Below are positions 1 to 5,763 of a stretch of DNA of 5,831 bases, one piece after another. Location: assembly GCA_022758985.1 (NCBI GenBank), contig JAEMQC010000105.1, positions 1 through 5,831 of the forward strand. The letters are read 5' to 3'. The notes below the pieces were generated by a model. It was not told the DNA's origin and searched no databases. It saw only the letters and a list, made by a program, of their open reading frames with translations. This stretch comes from Campylobacteraceae bacterium. GTDB lineage: Bacteria; Campylobacterota; Campylobacteria; Campylobacterales; UBA6016. The stretch's first letter is position 1, and every line of letters starts with the position of its first letter. The translations under genes were made by a program, and so were the position numbers.

Positions 1-8
1 AAATTTAA

Positions 9-45
9 TTATGTTTTAAGTAAAGTGATTGCTACAATAATCAAT
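9..45 (+). promoter_or_regulatory. Candidate vegetative promoter with extended -10 box
   Basis: TACAAT at 33-38 matches the -10 consensus at five of six bases and is preceded by TGC (30-32), which makes an extended -10 (TGnTAtAAT). The -35 zone around 9-15 is only T-rich with no TTGACA match. That is usual for Campylobacterota sigma-70 promoters. Initiation would be near 45, leaving a leader of about 47 nt before the gene at 92. Read from sequence only; the transcription start is inferred. Confidence 0.45.
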
Positions 46-57
46 GTAAATTATTGT
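34..57. promoter_or_regulatory. Perfect 8-bp inverted repeat, possible operator
   Basis: ACAATAAT (34-41) and ATTATTGT (50-57) are exact reverse complements separated by eight bases. The left arm overlaps the -10 box at 33-38, and the inferred start of transcription falls in the spacer, so a dimeric repressor bound here would block the polymerase. The stem is A+T-only apart from one G:C pair and no T-run follows, so a terminator is less likely. The regulator is unknown; the site does not match a classical Fur box (GATAATGATAATCATTATC). Confidence 0.4.
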
Positions 58-91
58 TCCAGTATGTAATGTAAAGCCTAAAAGGTGCCCG

Positions 92-547
92 ATGCAAAAA
101 GTTCTTCATGGAATGAAAGCTCACGATAAAACAGGCAACGAAGTAGCTCTCAAATCCGTAATCGGAAACTCTGGTAAAACTGCTTTTATCATCATCTTCA
201 ACAGAAATCAAAACACGAAACATTTCTGCAAGGTATGGAGCGCAAAGCTTGAGAAACTCTCAAAAGGGGTTTTGAAGGTATATAAAATACTTGCATTTAA
301 AACGGCGCTTGATGATCTATTCAAGCATAGTTTCGAGTCGGCGATAAAGAATTTTTGTTGCGACGAAAAAGATGAAAAGGTGTTCGCCGTGTACGGAAAT
401 TGCGCAAAAAAGATATATAACGCTGCCAAGCTAAAGAGCGAAGATATGGTTGCGGTAGCCGTATTCGGAGAAGATAAAAATCTTATTTTTATGCATGCCG
501 AAGCTTATAACGATGCGGCGGTAAAAAAGCTCGAAGCGCTTATCTGA
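92..547 (+). CDS. Small hypothetical protein, possibly thioredoxin-fold
   Basis: A 151-residue protein that I do not recognise by name. The start is supported by AAGG (82-85) six bases upstream of ATG. There is no signal peptide or membrane segment, so it is probably cytoplasmic. Residues 16-37 (GNEVALKSVIG, then the strand TAFIIIF) followed by a helix with Cys46 (KHFCKVW), and residues 117-151 (strand MVAVAVF, turn GEDKN, strand LIFMHAEA, final helix), recall the order of a thioredoxin/redoxin fold. There is no CxxC pair: the cysteines are 46, 89, 90 and 104, so classical disulfide-reductase activity is not expected. It lies 60 bp upstream of der on the same strand, probably with its own promoter. 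The fold assignment is pattern-based inference; the reading frame itself is convincing because of the RBS, the promoter and the compact spacing. Confidence 0.75.
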   Translation: MQKVLHGMKAHDKTGNEVALKSVIGNSGKTAFIIIFNRNQNTKHFCKVWSAKLEKLSKGVLKVYKILAFKTALDDLFKHSFESAIKNFCCDEKDEKVFAVYGNCAKKIYNAAKLKSEDMVAVAVFGEDKNLIFMHAEAYNDAAVKKLEALI

Positions 548-551
548 TTTT

Positions 552-579
552 TTGTCTATCAGCAATAGCCTAGTATCAT
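552..579 (+). promoter_or_regulatory. Possible promoter for der
   Basis: TTGTCT (552-557, four of six to TTGACA) and TATCAT (574-579, five of six to TATAAT) are separated by 16 bp. This would start transcription about 20 bases before the TTG start codon of der. It sits in the 60-bp gap after the upstream gene, where no convincing terminator is seen, so der may also be reached by read-through. Weak, motif-only evidence. Confidence 0.3.
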
Positions 580-607
580 TCCATCTAAAAACGGAAAGAT
601 TTAAGAG

Positions 608-1993
608 TTGAAGAAAATTGCGATAATAGGCAAGCCAAACGTCGGCAAAAGCTCGCTATTTAACAGGATTTTGGGCTTTAGGGATGCCATCATAAGCGAC
701 ATCGCAGGAACTACGAGAGATGTCAAAAGAAGAGTCTTTAGGACATATAAGGGCGAGGCTGAGCTGTGGGATACGGGCGGCATCGAGGATAGAGACGAAC
801 TATTCGACAGGGTTAAAGAAAAATCGCTAAAGGCGGCTTCAGAGGCCGATATACTACTATTTGTTTGCGACGGCAAAAACGTCCCTACCGATGAAGAAAA
901 AAGACTATTTTTTCAGCTGCAAAAGCTAAATAAACCGCTAGCGCTCATAGTAAATAAGATAGATAACGAAAAAGAGAATGAGGCTGGATGGCAGTTTTTG
1001 GAGTTTGGCGCAAAAACCAGTTTTCTTATCTCCGTCTCACACAACAGAAATATCTCTAAGCTTCTCGATTGGATTGACGGTTATCTAGACGAAGAACCTA
1101 TGGTTTATGACCTAAGCGAATCGGATGATGAGAGCCTAGAAGAGTTTTTGGATCGTGAAGAAAAGAAGATAGAAGAGGTCTCTAAAGATATTAAAGTAGC
1201 TATTATAGGGCGCGTAAACGTCGGCAAAAGTTCGCTTCTAAACGCTCTTACTGGCTCAAGCCGCTCCATTGTTTCTCCGGTGGCCGGAACTACGATAGAC
1301 CCGGTGGACGAGACGATAGAGTTTGGCGGTAGGAATATTACGTTTGTTGATACGGCCGGGATCAGAAAAAGAAGCAAGATAGTAGGCATAGAAAAATGGG
1401 CGCTCGATAGAAGCGAAAAAGTGCTCGACGCAGCCGATATAGCAATACTCGTGCTTGATGCAAGCTCGGATTTTACGGAGCAGGACGAGAGGGTGGCCGG
1501 ATTTATCGATAAATACAAAACAGGTGCGATAATAGTCCTAAATAAATGGGATATGATAACTAGAGAACCGGCGGAGATTATGCAAGATATAAAGGACGAG
1601 TTTAAGTTTCTCGATTTTGCGCCTATAATCACCGTAAGTGCGCTAAGCGGTAAAAGGGTGCATAAGATACTAGATAAGATAGTAGAGGTGTATGAAAACT
1701 ACTCCCAAAAGATACCTACCAAAAAACTAAACAACGTAATCAAATATGCCAGCGAAAAGCATAAGCTGCCTGGTGACCACGGCAGGATAGTTCGTATCAA
1801 GTTTGCGACGCAGTATGCTACCAAGCCGCCGAAAATTTCGCTTGTTATGAATATCCCGTCTTTGCATTTTAGCTACAAAAGATATCTTATAAACACTCTA
1901 AGAGAGCATTTTAACCTAGAGGGAACGCCTATCATAATAAACGCTAGGAAAAGAGGGGAGAGGGATGAAGAGGAGGAAGGCGGACAAGATTAG
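608..1993 (+). CDS. der: Ribosome biogenesis GTPase Der (EngA)
   Basis: A 461-residue double-GTPase that binds the maturing 50S ribosomal subunit in the cytoplasm; Der is generally essential in bacteria. GTPase domain 1: P-loop GKPNVGKS (8-15), switch GTTRD (34-38), DTGG (55-58), NKID (116-119). An acidic linker follows at about 168-192. GTPase domain 2: GRVNVGKS (201-208), GTTIDPVDE (227-235), DTAG (248-251), NKWD (312-315), SA (344-345). The C-terminal KH-like domain covers about 365-450 and a short acidic tail ends the protein. All nucleotide-binding motifs are intact and the length is in the usual range. The start is TTG: an in-frame TAA lies two codons upstream (602-604) and the P-loop begins only seven residues in, so no other start fits. 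A GGAAAG (593-598) nine bases upstream is a modest RBS. It converges with nifU. Confidence 0.97.
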   Translation: MKKIAIIGKPNVGKSSLFNRILGFRDAIISDIAGTTRDVKRRVFRTYKGEAELWDTGGIEDRDELFDRVKEKSLKAASEADILLFVCDGKNVPTDEEKRLFFQLQKLNKPLALIVNKIDNEKENEAGWQFLEFGAKTSFLISVSHNRNISKLLDWIDGYLDEEPMVYDLSESDDESLEEFLDREEKKIEEVSKDIKVAIIGRVNVGKSSLLNALTGSSRSIVSPVAGTTIDPVDETIEFGGRNITFVDTAGIRKRSKIVGIEKWALDRSEKVLDAADIAILVLDASSDFTEQDERVAGFIDKYKTGAIIVLNKWDMITREPAEIMQDIKDEFKFLDFAPIITVSALSGKRVHKILDKIVEVYENYSQKIPTKKLNNVIKYASEKHKLPGDHGRIVRIKFATQYATKPPKISLVMNIPSLHFSYKRYLINTLREHFNLEGTPIIINARKRGERDEEEEGGQD

Positions 1994-2008
1994 TCCTACC
2001 TTCTATCG

Positions 2009-2974
2009 TCAAATAGGAAGAACTCTAATATTGACGTCTAGCTCTCGTCTTAGAACCGCCTCTATCGCATAGAGCGTTCCGGTGCTTGAGCTTGCGCAAC
2101 CGTTGCAAGCACCCATATATCTTATAAATACGTGCGTTTCATCGCCTTCCTCTTTGATGTCCAGAAGCTCCAAGTTTCCACCGTCCATAATTAGCATCGG
2201 TCTAATATGCTCATCAAGCACTTTTTCTATCAGTTTCGTCTTTTTAACTACCGTCATGGATTTAAAATCTTCGGTATTTACGGCGTGTGCTTGTGCTGCG
2301 CCTTCCATTTCTGCTCTCGTCTGGGCAAGAATATCGACAAGATAATGTTCTCTATCTTCGTGCCCGCCTGGTTTGATGCATGATTTACAAAATGCTCCGG
2401 CTTTTGTATATGCCGTTATCTCTTCTACAGTTTTTAGGTTGTTTAGCTTGATAACCTCTTTGATTGTTCGTAGGCTTACCCTTGCGCATTCGCAAACAAT
2501 AGTCTCCTCTTCGAAGCTCTCCATATCTACGCCCTTGTAAATTGAAGCCGCTTTTTTGATAACGTCGTACGCCATAACGGAGCAGTGCATTTTTTGAGGT
2601 GGTACCGCCGGTTCGTCCGGATGGTCTCTTAGGGCGTGCTCAACGTCTAGATTGGTAATTTTTACGGCTTCGTCTACCGTTTTGCCTACACACAGTTCAG
2701 CCATCATATCGGAGCTTGCTATCGCCGTGCCGCATCCGAAAGATTTGAATTTGCTTTTTTTGATGACGTTATCGTGCGGGTCAACTGCCCAGTAGAGCCT
2801 GACCGCATCGCCGCAAGACTCGGCGCCGTAGTCTGCTACGATTAGTTTGCAGCCCATATCGGCAGCTTCTTCTTCCGTTATTTCCCCTCTATTTAGAGGG
2901 TTATTCATTCTGTCGCTTACTTTTTTTGAGTATTGCTCCCAAATGGAGCCGCCTATCAAATCATCTTTTGCCAT
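2009..2974 (-). CDS. nifU: Fe-S cluster assembly scaffold NifU, three-domain form
   Basis: A 321-residue scaffold that receives sulfur from NifS, builds [2Fe-2S]/[4Fe-4S] clusters and hands them to apo-proteins in the cytoplasm. The N-terminal IscU-like domain carries the three expected ligand cysteines: Cys54 (AESCGD, with Asp56), Cys81 (FGCGTAIASS) and Cys131 (MHCSVM). The central BFD-like [2Fe-2S] domain has Cys161-x-Cys163 and Cys196-x-x-Cys199. The C-terminal Nfu domain has MDGGNLEL (263-270) and Cys290-x-x-Cys293. The full complement is present, as in Azotobacter NifU and the housekeeping NifU of Helicobacter and Campylobacter. The start has a strong RBS, AAAAGGA (complement of 2981-2987), six bases upstream. 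It follows nifS after a 133-bp gap holding a palindromic element. No nitrogenase genes are visible, so a general Fe-S role is inferred rather than nitrogen fixation. Confidence 0.96.
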   Translation of the reverse strand: MAKDDLIGGSIWEQYSKKVSDRMNNPLNRGEITEEEAADMGCKLIVADYGAESCGDAVRLYWAVDPHDNVIKKSKFKSFGCGTAIASSDMMAELCVGKTVDEAVKITNLDVEHALRDHPDEPAVPPQKMHCSVMAYDVIKKAASIYKGVDMESFEEETIVCECARVSLRTIKEVIKLNNLKTVEEITAYTKAGAFCKSCIKPGGHEDREHYLVDILAQTRAEMEGAAQAHAVNTEDFKSMTVVKKTKLIEKVLDEHIRPMLIMDGGNLELLDIKEEGDETHVFIRYMGACNGCASSSTGTLYAIEAVLRRELDVNIRVLPI

Positions 2975-3033
2975 TTTTCGTCCTTTTAAAAATCTATCTC
3001 ATTCGTGTGCAAAAACCCAAACCTATCGCGCCT

Positions 3034-3107
3034 CGTGCGGGTAGCTTCAGGGGGTTGTAGGGACATTTATGTCCATGCCGTCAGGACGGGCTTTGCCCGT
3101 ACGGACG
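3034..3107. repeat. G+C-rich nested-palindrome element (REP/MITE-like) between nifS and nifU
   Basis: The nifS-nifU gap carries clustered inverted repeats. GGACAT/ATGTCC lies at 3061-3066/3069-3074. ACGGGC/GCCCGT lies at 3086-3091/3095-3100 with a TTT loop. Outside the latter, CGTC/GACG (3079-3082/3104-3107) flanks 3-base internal loops. CCGT/ACGG (3078-3081/3086-3089) and CCGTACGG (3097-3104) overlap these. CGTGCGGGTA (3034-3043) matches the reverse complement of 3094-3103 at eight of ten bases and could close the whole unit. By hand count 53 of 87 bases in 3021-3107 are G or C (61%), richer than the surrounding genes and unlike an A+T-rich spacer. The palindrome begins directly after the nifS stop codon. 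No T-run follows on the minus strand, so it is not an intrinsic terminator. Its look is that of a dispersed palindromic repeat; only one copy lies in this window. Confidence 0.55.
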
Positions 3108-4292
3108 TTAATTATTTGGCGTATACGCATAGCTTGAGGAAATCTCTCTTAGTCTTTTTACCGCTTTTGGAAACTCTATTTTTGTATGCTCTATCTCTTC
3201 TTTTGTAGTAAAGCGGCTTAGGCTTATTCTAACAGCCGTGTGAGCCAATTCTTTATCTGCGCCGATAGCCATCATTATAGGGTTTGCTTCCAAATCTTCA
3301 GAAGCGCATGCGCTGCCTGTTGAGCATCCTATGCCGTTTTTATTTAGATCCCACAGCATCGATTCACCCTCGACGCCTTTTACGCTTATGAGTATCGTAT
3401 TTGGAACTCTATTTTCTCTGCTACCGACTACAAATACGTCTTCTATTTTGAGCAGTTCGTCTTCAAGCTCATCCCTAAGGGCCCTGACGGTTGTAAGCTC
3501 ATACTCAAGGGCGTCGTTTGCGAGTTCCGCCGCAAGACCCATTCCGACGATTAGCGGTACGTTTAGCGTTCCCGCTCTCTTGCCGCCCATTTGCTCGCCG
3601 CCGTGGATAAGGTTTGTTATTCTTCTAGAATTTCTGACGTATAGTCCGCCTATGCCTTTTGGTCCATGGAATTTGTGTGCCGAGAATGTCATAAAGTCGG
3701 CTTTGACCTCTTGCATATCTACTTTTACTTTGCCTATCGCCTGACAAGCGTCGGTGTGAAACAGTACGCCGGCTTCTCTGCAAATATCGGCTATCTCTTT
3801 TACCGGGAACAAAAGCCCTGTTTCGTTGTTTGCCCACATGATAGATACCAAAGCCGTTCGCTCCGTAATAGAGGCTTTTACGGTTCCGGCTTTTACTATG
3901 CCTTCAGAGTTTACCGGTACGTAAGTAACCTTTACGCCTTGTTCTTCCAGCCATTTACATGTCGCCATTACCGACGGATGTTCTACCACACTCGTTACTA
4001 TGTGGTCTTTTTTTCCGTTTGAAGGAAGTATTACATCGTAGTATATCGCTTTAAGTACGTGGTTGTTACCCTCCGATGCGCCTGAATTTACGATGATGTC
4101 GTCTTCGTCTGCCGCATTGATAGCTTTATATAGTCTATCCATCGCTATTCTAAGGTATGGATGCGTATCCGTACCGAATTTATGAAGTGAGTTCGGATTT
4201 CCGTAAAACTCGCACCAGAACGGCTCCATGGCCTCTCTGACTTTTGGATCGCAAATAGTTGTGGCATTGTTATCAAGGTATGCCGTAATCAT
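3108..4292 (-). CDS. nifS: Cysteine desulfurase NifS/IscS family
   Basis: A 394-residue PLP enzyme that converts L-cysteine to L-alanine and leaves a persulfide on its active-site cysteine for transfer to NifU. Family signatures, in order: YLDNNATT (5-12), GNPNSLH (31-37), His105 in VVEHPSV (stacks on PLP), ANNETG (154-159), HTDACQAIGK (179-188, Asp181 contacts the PLP nitrogen), SAHKFHGPKG (204-213, Lys207 is the Schiff-base lysine), RAGTLNVP (239-246), and Cys329 in STGSACASED, the persulfide carrier. All catalytic residues are present and the length is normal. The start has GAGGAA (complement of 4299-4304) six bases upstream. It is first in the nifS-nifU pair; no iscR, iscA, hscA or hscB is nearby, consistent with the minimal NIF-type housekeeping system of this phylum. 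Confidence 0.96.
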   Translation of the reverse strand: MITAYLDNNATTICDPKVREAMEPFWCEFYGNPNSLHKFGTDTHPYLRIAMDRLYKAINAADEDDIIVNSGASEGNNHVLKAIYYDVILPSNGKKDHIVTSVVEHPSVMATCKWLEEQGVKVTYVPVNSEGIVKAGTVKASITERTALVSIMWANNETGLLFPVKEIADICREAGVLFHTDACQAIGKVKVDMQEVKADFMTFSAHKFHGPKGIGGLYVRNSRRITNLIHGGEQMGGKRAGTLNVPLIVGMGLAAELANDALEYELTTVRALRDELEDELLKIEDVFVVGSRENRVPNTILISVKGVEGESMLWDLNKNGIGCSTGSACASEDLEANPIMMAIGADKELAHTAVRISLSRFTTKEEIEHTKIEFPKAVKRLREISSSYAYTPNN

Positions 4293-4319
4293 AGGTGGTT
4301 CCTCAAAAATTTAAATAGG

Positions 4320-4347
4320 ATTTTATTTGTCTGATTTAACCAAAAAA
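4320..4347 (-). promoter_or_regulatory. Possible nifS-nifU promoter
   Basis: On the minus strand TAAAAT (complement of 4320-4325) is a five-of-six -10 match. A T-run (complement of 4342-4347) lies about 16 bp upstream in place of a -35 box, as is common in Campylobacterota. Initiation near 4312 would leave a leader of about 20 nt that includes the GAGGAA RBS. The 82-bp gap after the HIT gene is A+T-rich, and a small TTAAC/GTTAA inverted repeat (4336-4340/4350-4354) overlaps the T-run. Read-through from the upstream pair cannot be excluded. Confidence 0.3.
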
Positions 4348-4374
4348 GAGTTAAAACATTTCTTAATCCACTTT

Positions 4375-4746
4375 TTAGAAGCGGTGTTGCATTTTTTGTG
4401 CCAGTAATTCTAAAAAAGGTTTTATAGGAGGGAAGTCTGCCGTAAACTCTCTTTGTTTTGCTCCCCACATCGGCTCCGGGAAAAATGAGTCGTTTTTAAA
4501 TCTAGCCTGTATATGTATATGTACTCTAGGAAGCATATTCCCAAAGCTCGCCCAATTGATTTTGTCAGGCTTGAAATAAGAGAGCATCTCCTCTTCGATT
4601 AAAAAAGCAGTATCAAAAAGCGCTCTCTTTGCGGCTTCGTCACACTCCGATAGCTCCTTGTACGGTTTTTGCGTAAAAATTTTGAGCCAAGGAATTTCCG
4701 ATTCGTGGAGCTCTACATAGATAAGTTCGTTTTCAAAAATTTTCAT
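4375..4746 (-). CDS. HIT-family (histidine triad) protein with HxHxQ motif
   Basis: A 123-residue cytoplasmic protein of the histidine triad superfamily, whose members hydrolyse or transfer nucleotidyl groups. The signature is LPRVHIHIQARFKND at about 72-86: His76 and His78 are the first two triad histidines and Gln80 replaces the third. His78 would be the nucleophile by analogy with the H-x-H-x-Q of galactose-1-phosphate uridylyltransferase. The upstream DKINWASFGN (61-70) and downstream FPEPMWG (89-95) resemble a proteobacterial HIT subgroup with a Trp-Gly end motif. The C-terminal helix (106-121) closes the protein. The stop codon of the upstream gene overlaps the ATG (ATGA at 4743-4746) and no good RBS is visible, so translation is probably coupled. 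It lies 82 bp upstream of nifS. Substrate unknown; family assignment is confident, function is not. Confidence 0.85.
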   Translation of the reverse strand: MKIFENELIYVELHESEIPWLKIFTQKPYKELSECDEAAKRALFDTAFLIEEEMLSYFKPDKINWASFGNMLPRVHIHIQARFKNDSFFPEPMWGAKQREFTADFPPIKPFLELLAQKMQHRF

Positions 4747-5708
4747 AGTTCTAGTATTTGACCGTTTTCATAGGCTGTCTGCAAAAGAAGTCCCAAATGC
4801 TGGTTTTTTTCGAATAAAAACTCTATATTTCCGGCGATGATAAAAGTATCGCAGCTCTTCATAAGCTTTTTGATTAGCGTATGGGAGTTTTTCAAAAGCA
4901 GGGCGTTGCCTTCGAAAGCTGCGATAGAGAAAATCATATATTCGAATTTTTTTGGCGCCGCCAGTACGTTTGACAAAAATATATTTTCCGCCGGAATGTT
5001 GAATTTTAAAATCTCTTCATATAGCGCAAGCTGGTTTTTATAAGGCGAAGTGACGCATATCTTGGATGATTCTATACCCTCCGCCTCAAGACTCTCTATC
5101 AGCTCTTTTACTTTTTGGGCCTCCGGTTTGTTTTGGTACTCTATTGCCGATTTGCCGCCGTCTATGTGTAAAAGCTGGACTTTTTCTATCTCCGCCTCAG
5201 AAAACTCCTGTTTTGCGAGCGACTTTATCTTTGAGCCTTTTCCGTCATCGAGCATCAGGGATATTTTGAAATTATCCCCGACAACCATCGCAGCCATAGA
5301 GAGCTTGTCTACGACGAACATTCTGCCCAGCGCATAGTTGTTGGCGTCATAGATATCGGAGCCCCGCTTGATTATTAGCTGTTTGTTCTCGAGCAGCGGT
5401 TTTAGAAAACTATTTTGTACGTCCCACATTTTGACGCCTCTCTCCACCCTTACGCTGGCGGCAAAAAGAGAATTTTCACTTTTTTTGTTCCCCAAAACGA
5501 AGCTATTTGAGAAGTCGTTGTAATAAAGTTCCGTAAAAGGAGGGTAGTTATCAGCCAGAAAAAATGAGTTAGAACTCCTGATTGCGTATTGGTTACCGTT
5601 TGATTCATAGCTATTCTGCTCTTTTTCCAGTTCCCATACTTTGCCGAATTTTTTATGGGCTACAACTTTTGCGATTTTTTGATAGTCTTTATTTTCCATA
5701 GGTTCCAT
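4743..5708 (-). CDS. Helicase-like protein: degenerate SF1 (UPF1/DNA2-type) C-terminal domain, no P-loop
   Basis: A 321-residue protein with no confident name. The C-terminal half follows the order of the second RecA domain of UPF1/DNA2-like helicases. Residues 191-226 (QNKPEAQKVKELIESL, then SSKICVTSPYKNQ) resemble the NxxEAxxVxxLI...IGVITPYRAQ stretch. Residues 243-263 (IFLSNV...FEYMIFSIA) resemble motif V but lack FQGxE. Residues 280-316 (KKLMKSCDTFIIAGN, then a YENG end) resemble motif VI, VALTRAR..LIIVGN, with the arginine replaced by Lys284. VVGDNFK (142-148) could be a relic of motif III (GDxxQL). The N-terminal half is not recognisable, and no Walker A or DExx box is seen. The frame is open and ends in a 4-bp overlap with the HIT gene, so it is not an obvious pseudogene. 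No membrane segment or signal peptide. The start may be the first ATG (5708) or, more likely given the promoter, the ATG at 5699. All family statements are from eye alignment. Confidence 0.7.
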   Translation of the reverse strand: MEPMENKDYQKIAKVVAHKKFGKVWELEKEQNSYESNGNQYAIRSSNSFFLADNYPPFTELYYNDFSNSFVLGNKKSENSLFAASVRVERGVKMWDVQNSFLKPLLENKQLIIKRGSDIYDANNYALGRMFVVDKLSMAAMVVGDNFKISLMLDDGKGSKIKSLAKQEFSEAEIEKVQLLHIDGGKSAIEYQNKPEAQKVKELIESLEAEGIESSKICVTSPYKNQLALYEEILKFNIPAENIFLSNVLAAPKKFEYMIFSIAAFEGNALLLKNSHTLIKKLMKSCDTFIIAGNIEFLFEKNQHLGLLLQTAYENGQILEL

Positions 5709-5737
5709 TATACAATTTTTTTGGCTTTTGAGTACAA
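5707..5737 (-). promoter_or_regulatory. Minus-strand promoter overlapping the first start codon
   Basis: On the minus strand a perfect TATAAT lies at the complement of 5707-5712, with TTGTAC (complement of 5732-5737, four of six to TTGACA) 19 bp upstream. The last two bases of the -10 box are the A and T of the ATG at 5706-5708. A start of transcription seven bases after the box would fall on the A of the second in-frame ATG (5699), giving a leaderless mRNA. The spacer is two bases longer than optimal, but it contains an A/T-rich tract. Confidence 0.4.
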
Positions 5738-5738
5738 T
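5733..5738 (+). promoter_or_regulatory. -10 box for the divergent + strand gene
   Basis: TACAAT (5733-5738) is a five-of-six -10 match preceded by a T-rich stretch (5716-5729), the usual arrangement of sigma-70 promoters in this phylum. Initiation near 5745 would leave a leader of about 19 nt containing AAGGAG. It overlaps the candidate -35 of the opposing promoter (complement of 5732-5737), so the two directions may compete. Confidence 0.4.
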
Positions 5739-5763
5739 TTAGCTTAAGTATAAAGGAGTTTGT

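Noticed and set aside
34..57. Fur box reading of the left-end inverted repeat
   Set aside because: The arms and 8-bp spacer do not match the 7-1-7 GATAATGATAATCATTATC layout.
544..562. CTGAT/ATCAG inverted repeat at the end of the first gene as a terminator
   Set aside because: Only five base pairs; the T-run lies inside the loop, not after the stem.
1105..1632. Long open frame on the minus strand inside der (about 175 codons)
   Set aside because: Serine-rich translation opposite a fully motif-supported GTPase with no RBS or family signature; it is a shadow of der codon usage.
2000..2020. Imperfect hairpin (CTTCTAT / ATAGGAAG) between the convergent der and nifU stops, as a two-way terminator
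   Set aside because: Seven pairs with a bulged G, A+T-rich and overlapping the nifU stop; no T-run follows on either strand. Too weak to call.
3078..3107. Hairpin after the nifS stop as an intrinsic terminator separating nifS from nifU
   Set aside because: The stem is strong, but on the minus strand it is followed by a GC-containing stretch and another hairpin, with no T-run.
3005..3208. Open frame on the + strand across the palindromic gap and the nifS 3' end
   Set aside because: Lies largely opposite nifS, has no RBS, and passes through the repeat element; not a credible gene.
5222..5250. DDGKGSK (residues 154-160 of the helicase-like protein) as a Walker A motif
   Set aside because: It does not fit GxxxxGK[ST]: the lysine is followed by glycine, there is no preceding hydrophobic strand with the right spacing, and the position between motif-III-like and C-terminal segments is wrong for a P-loop.
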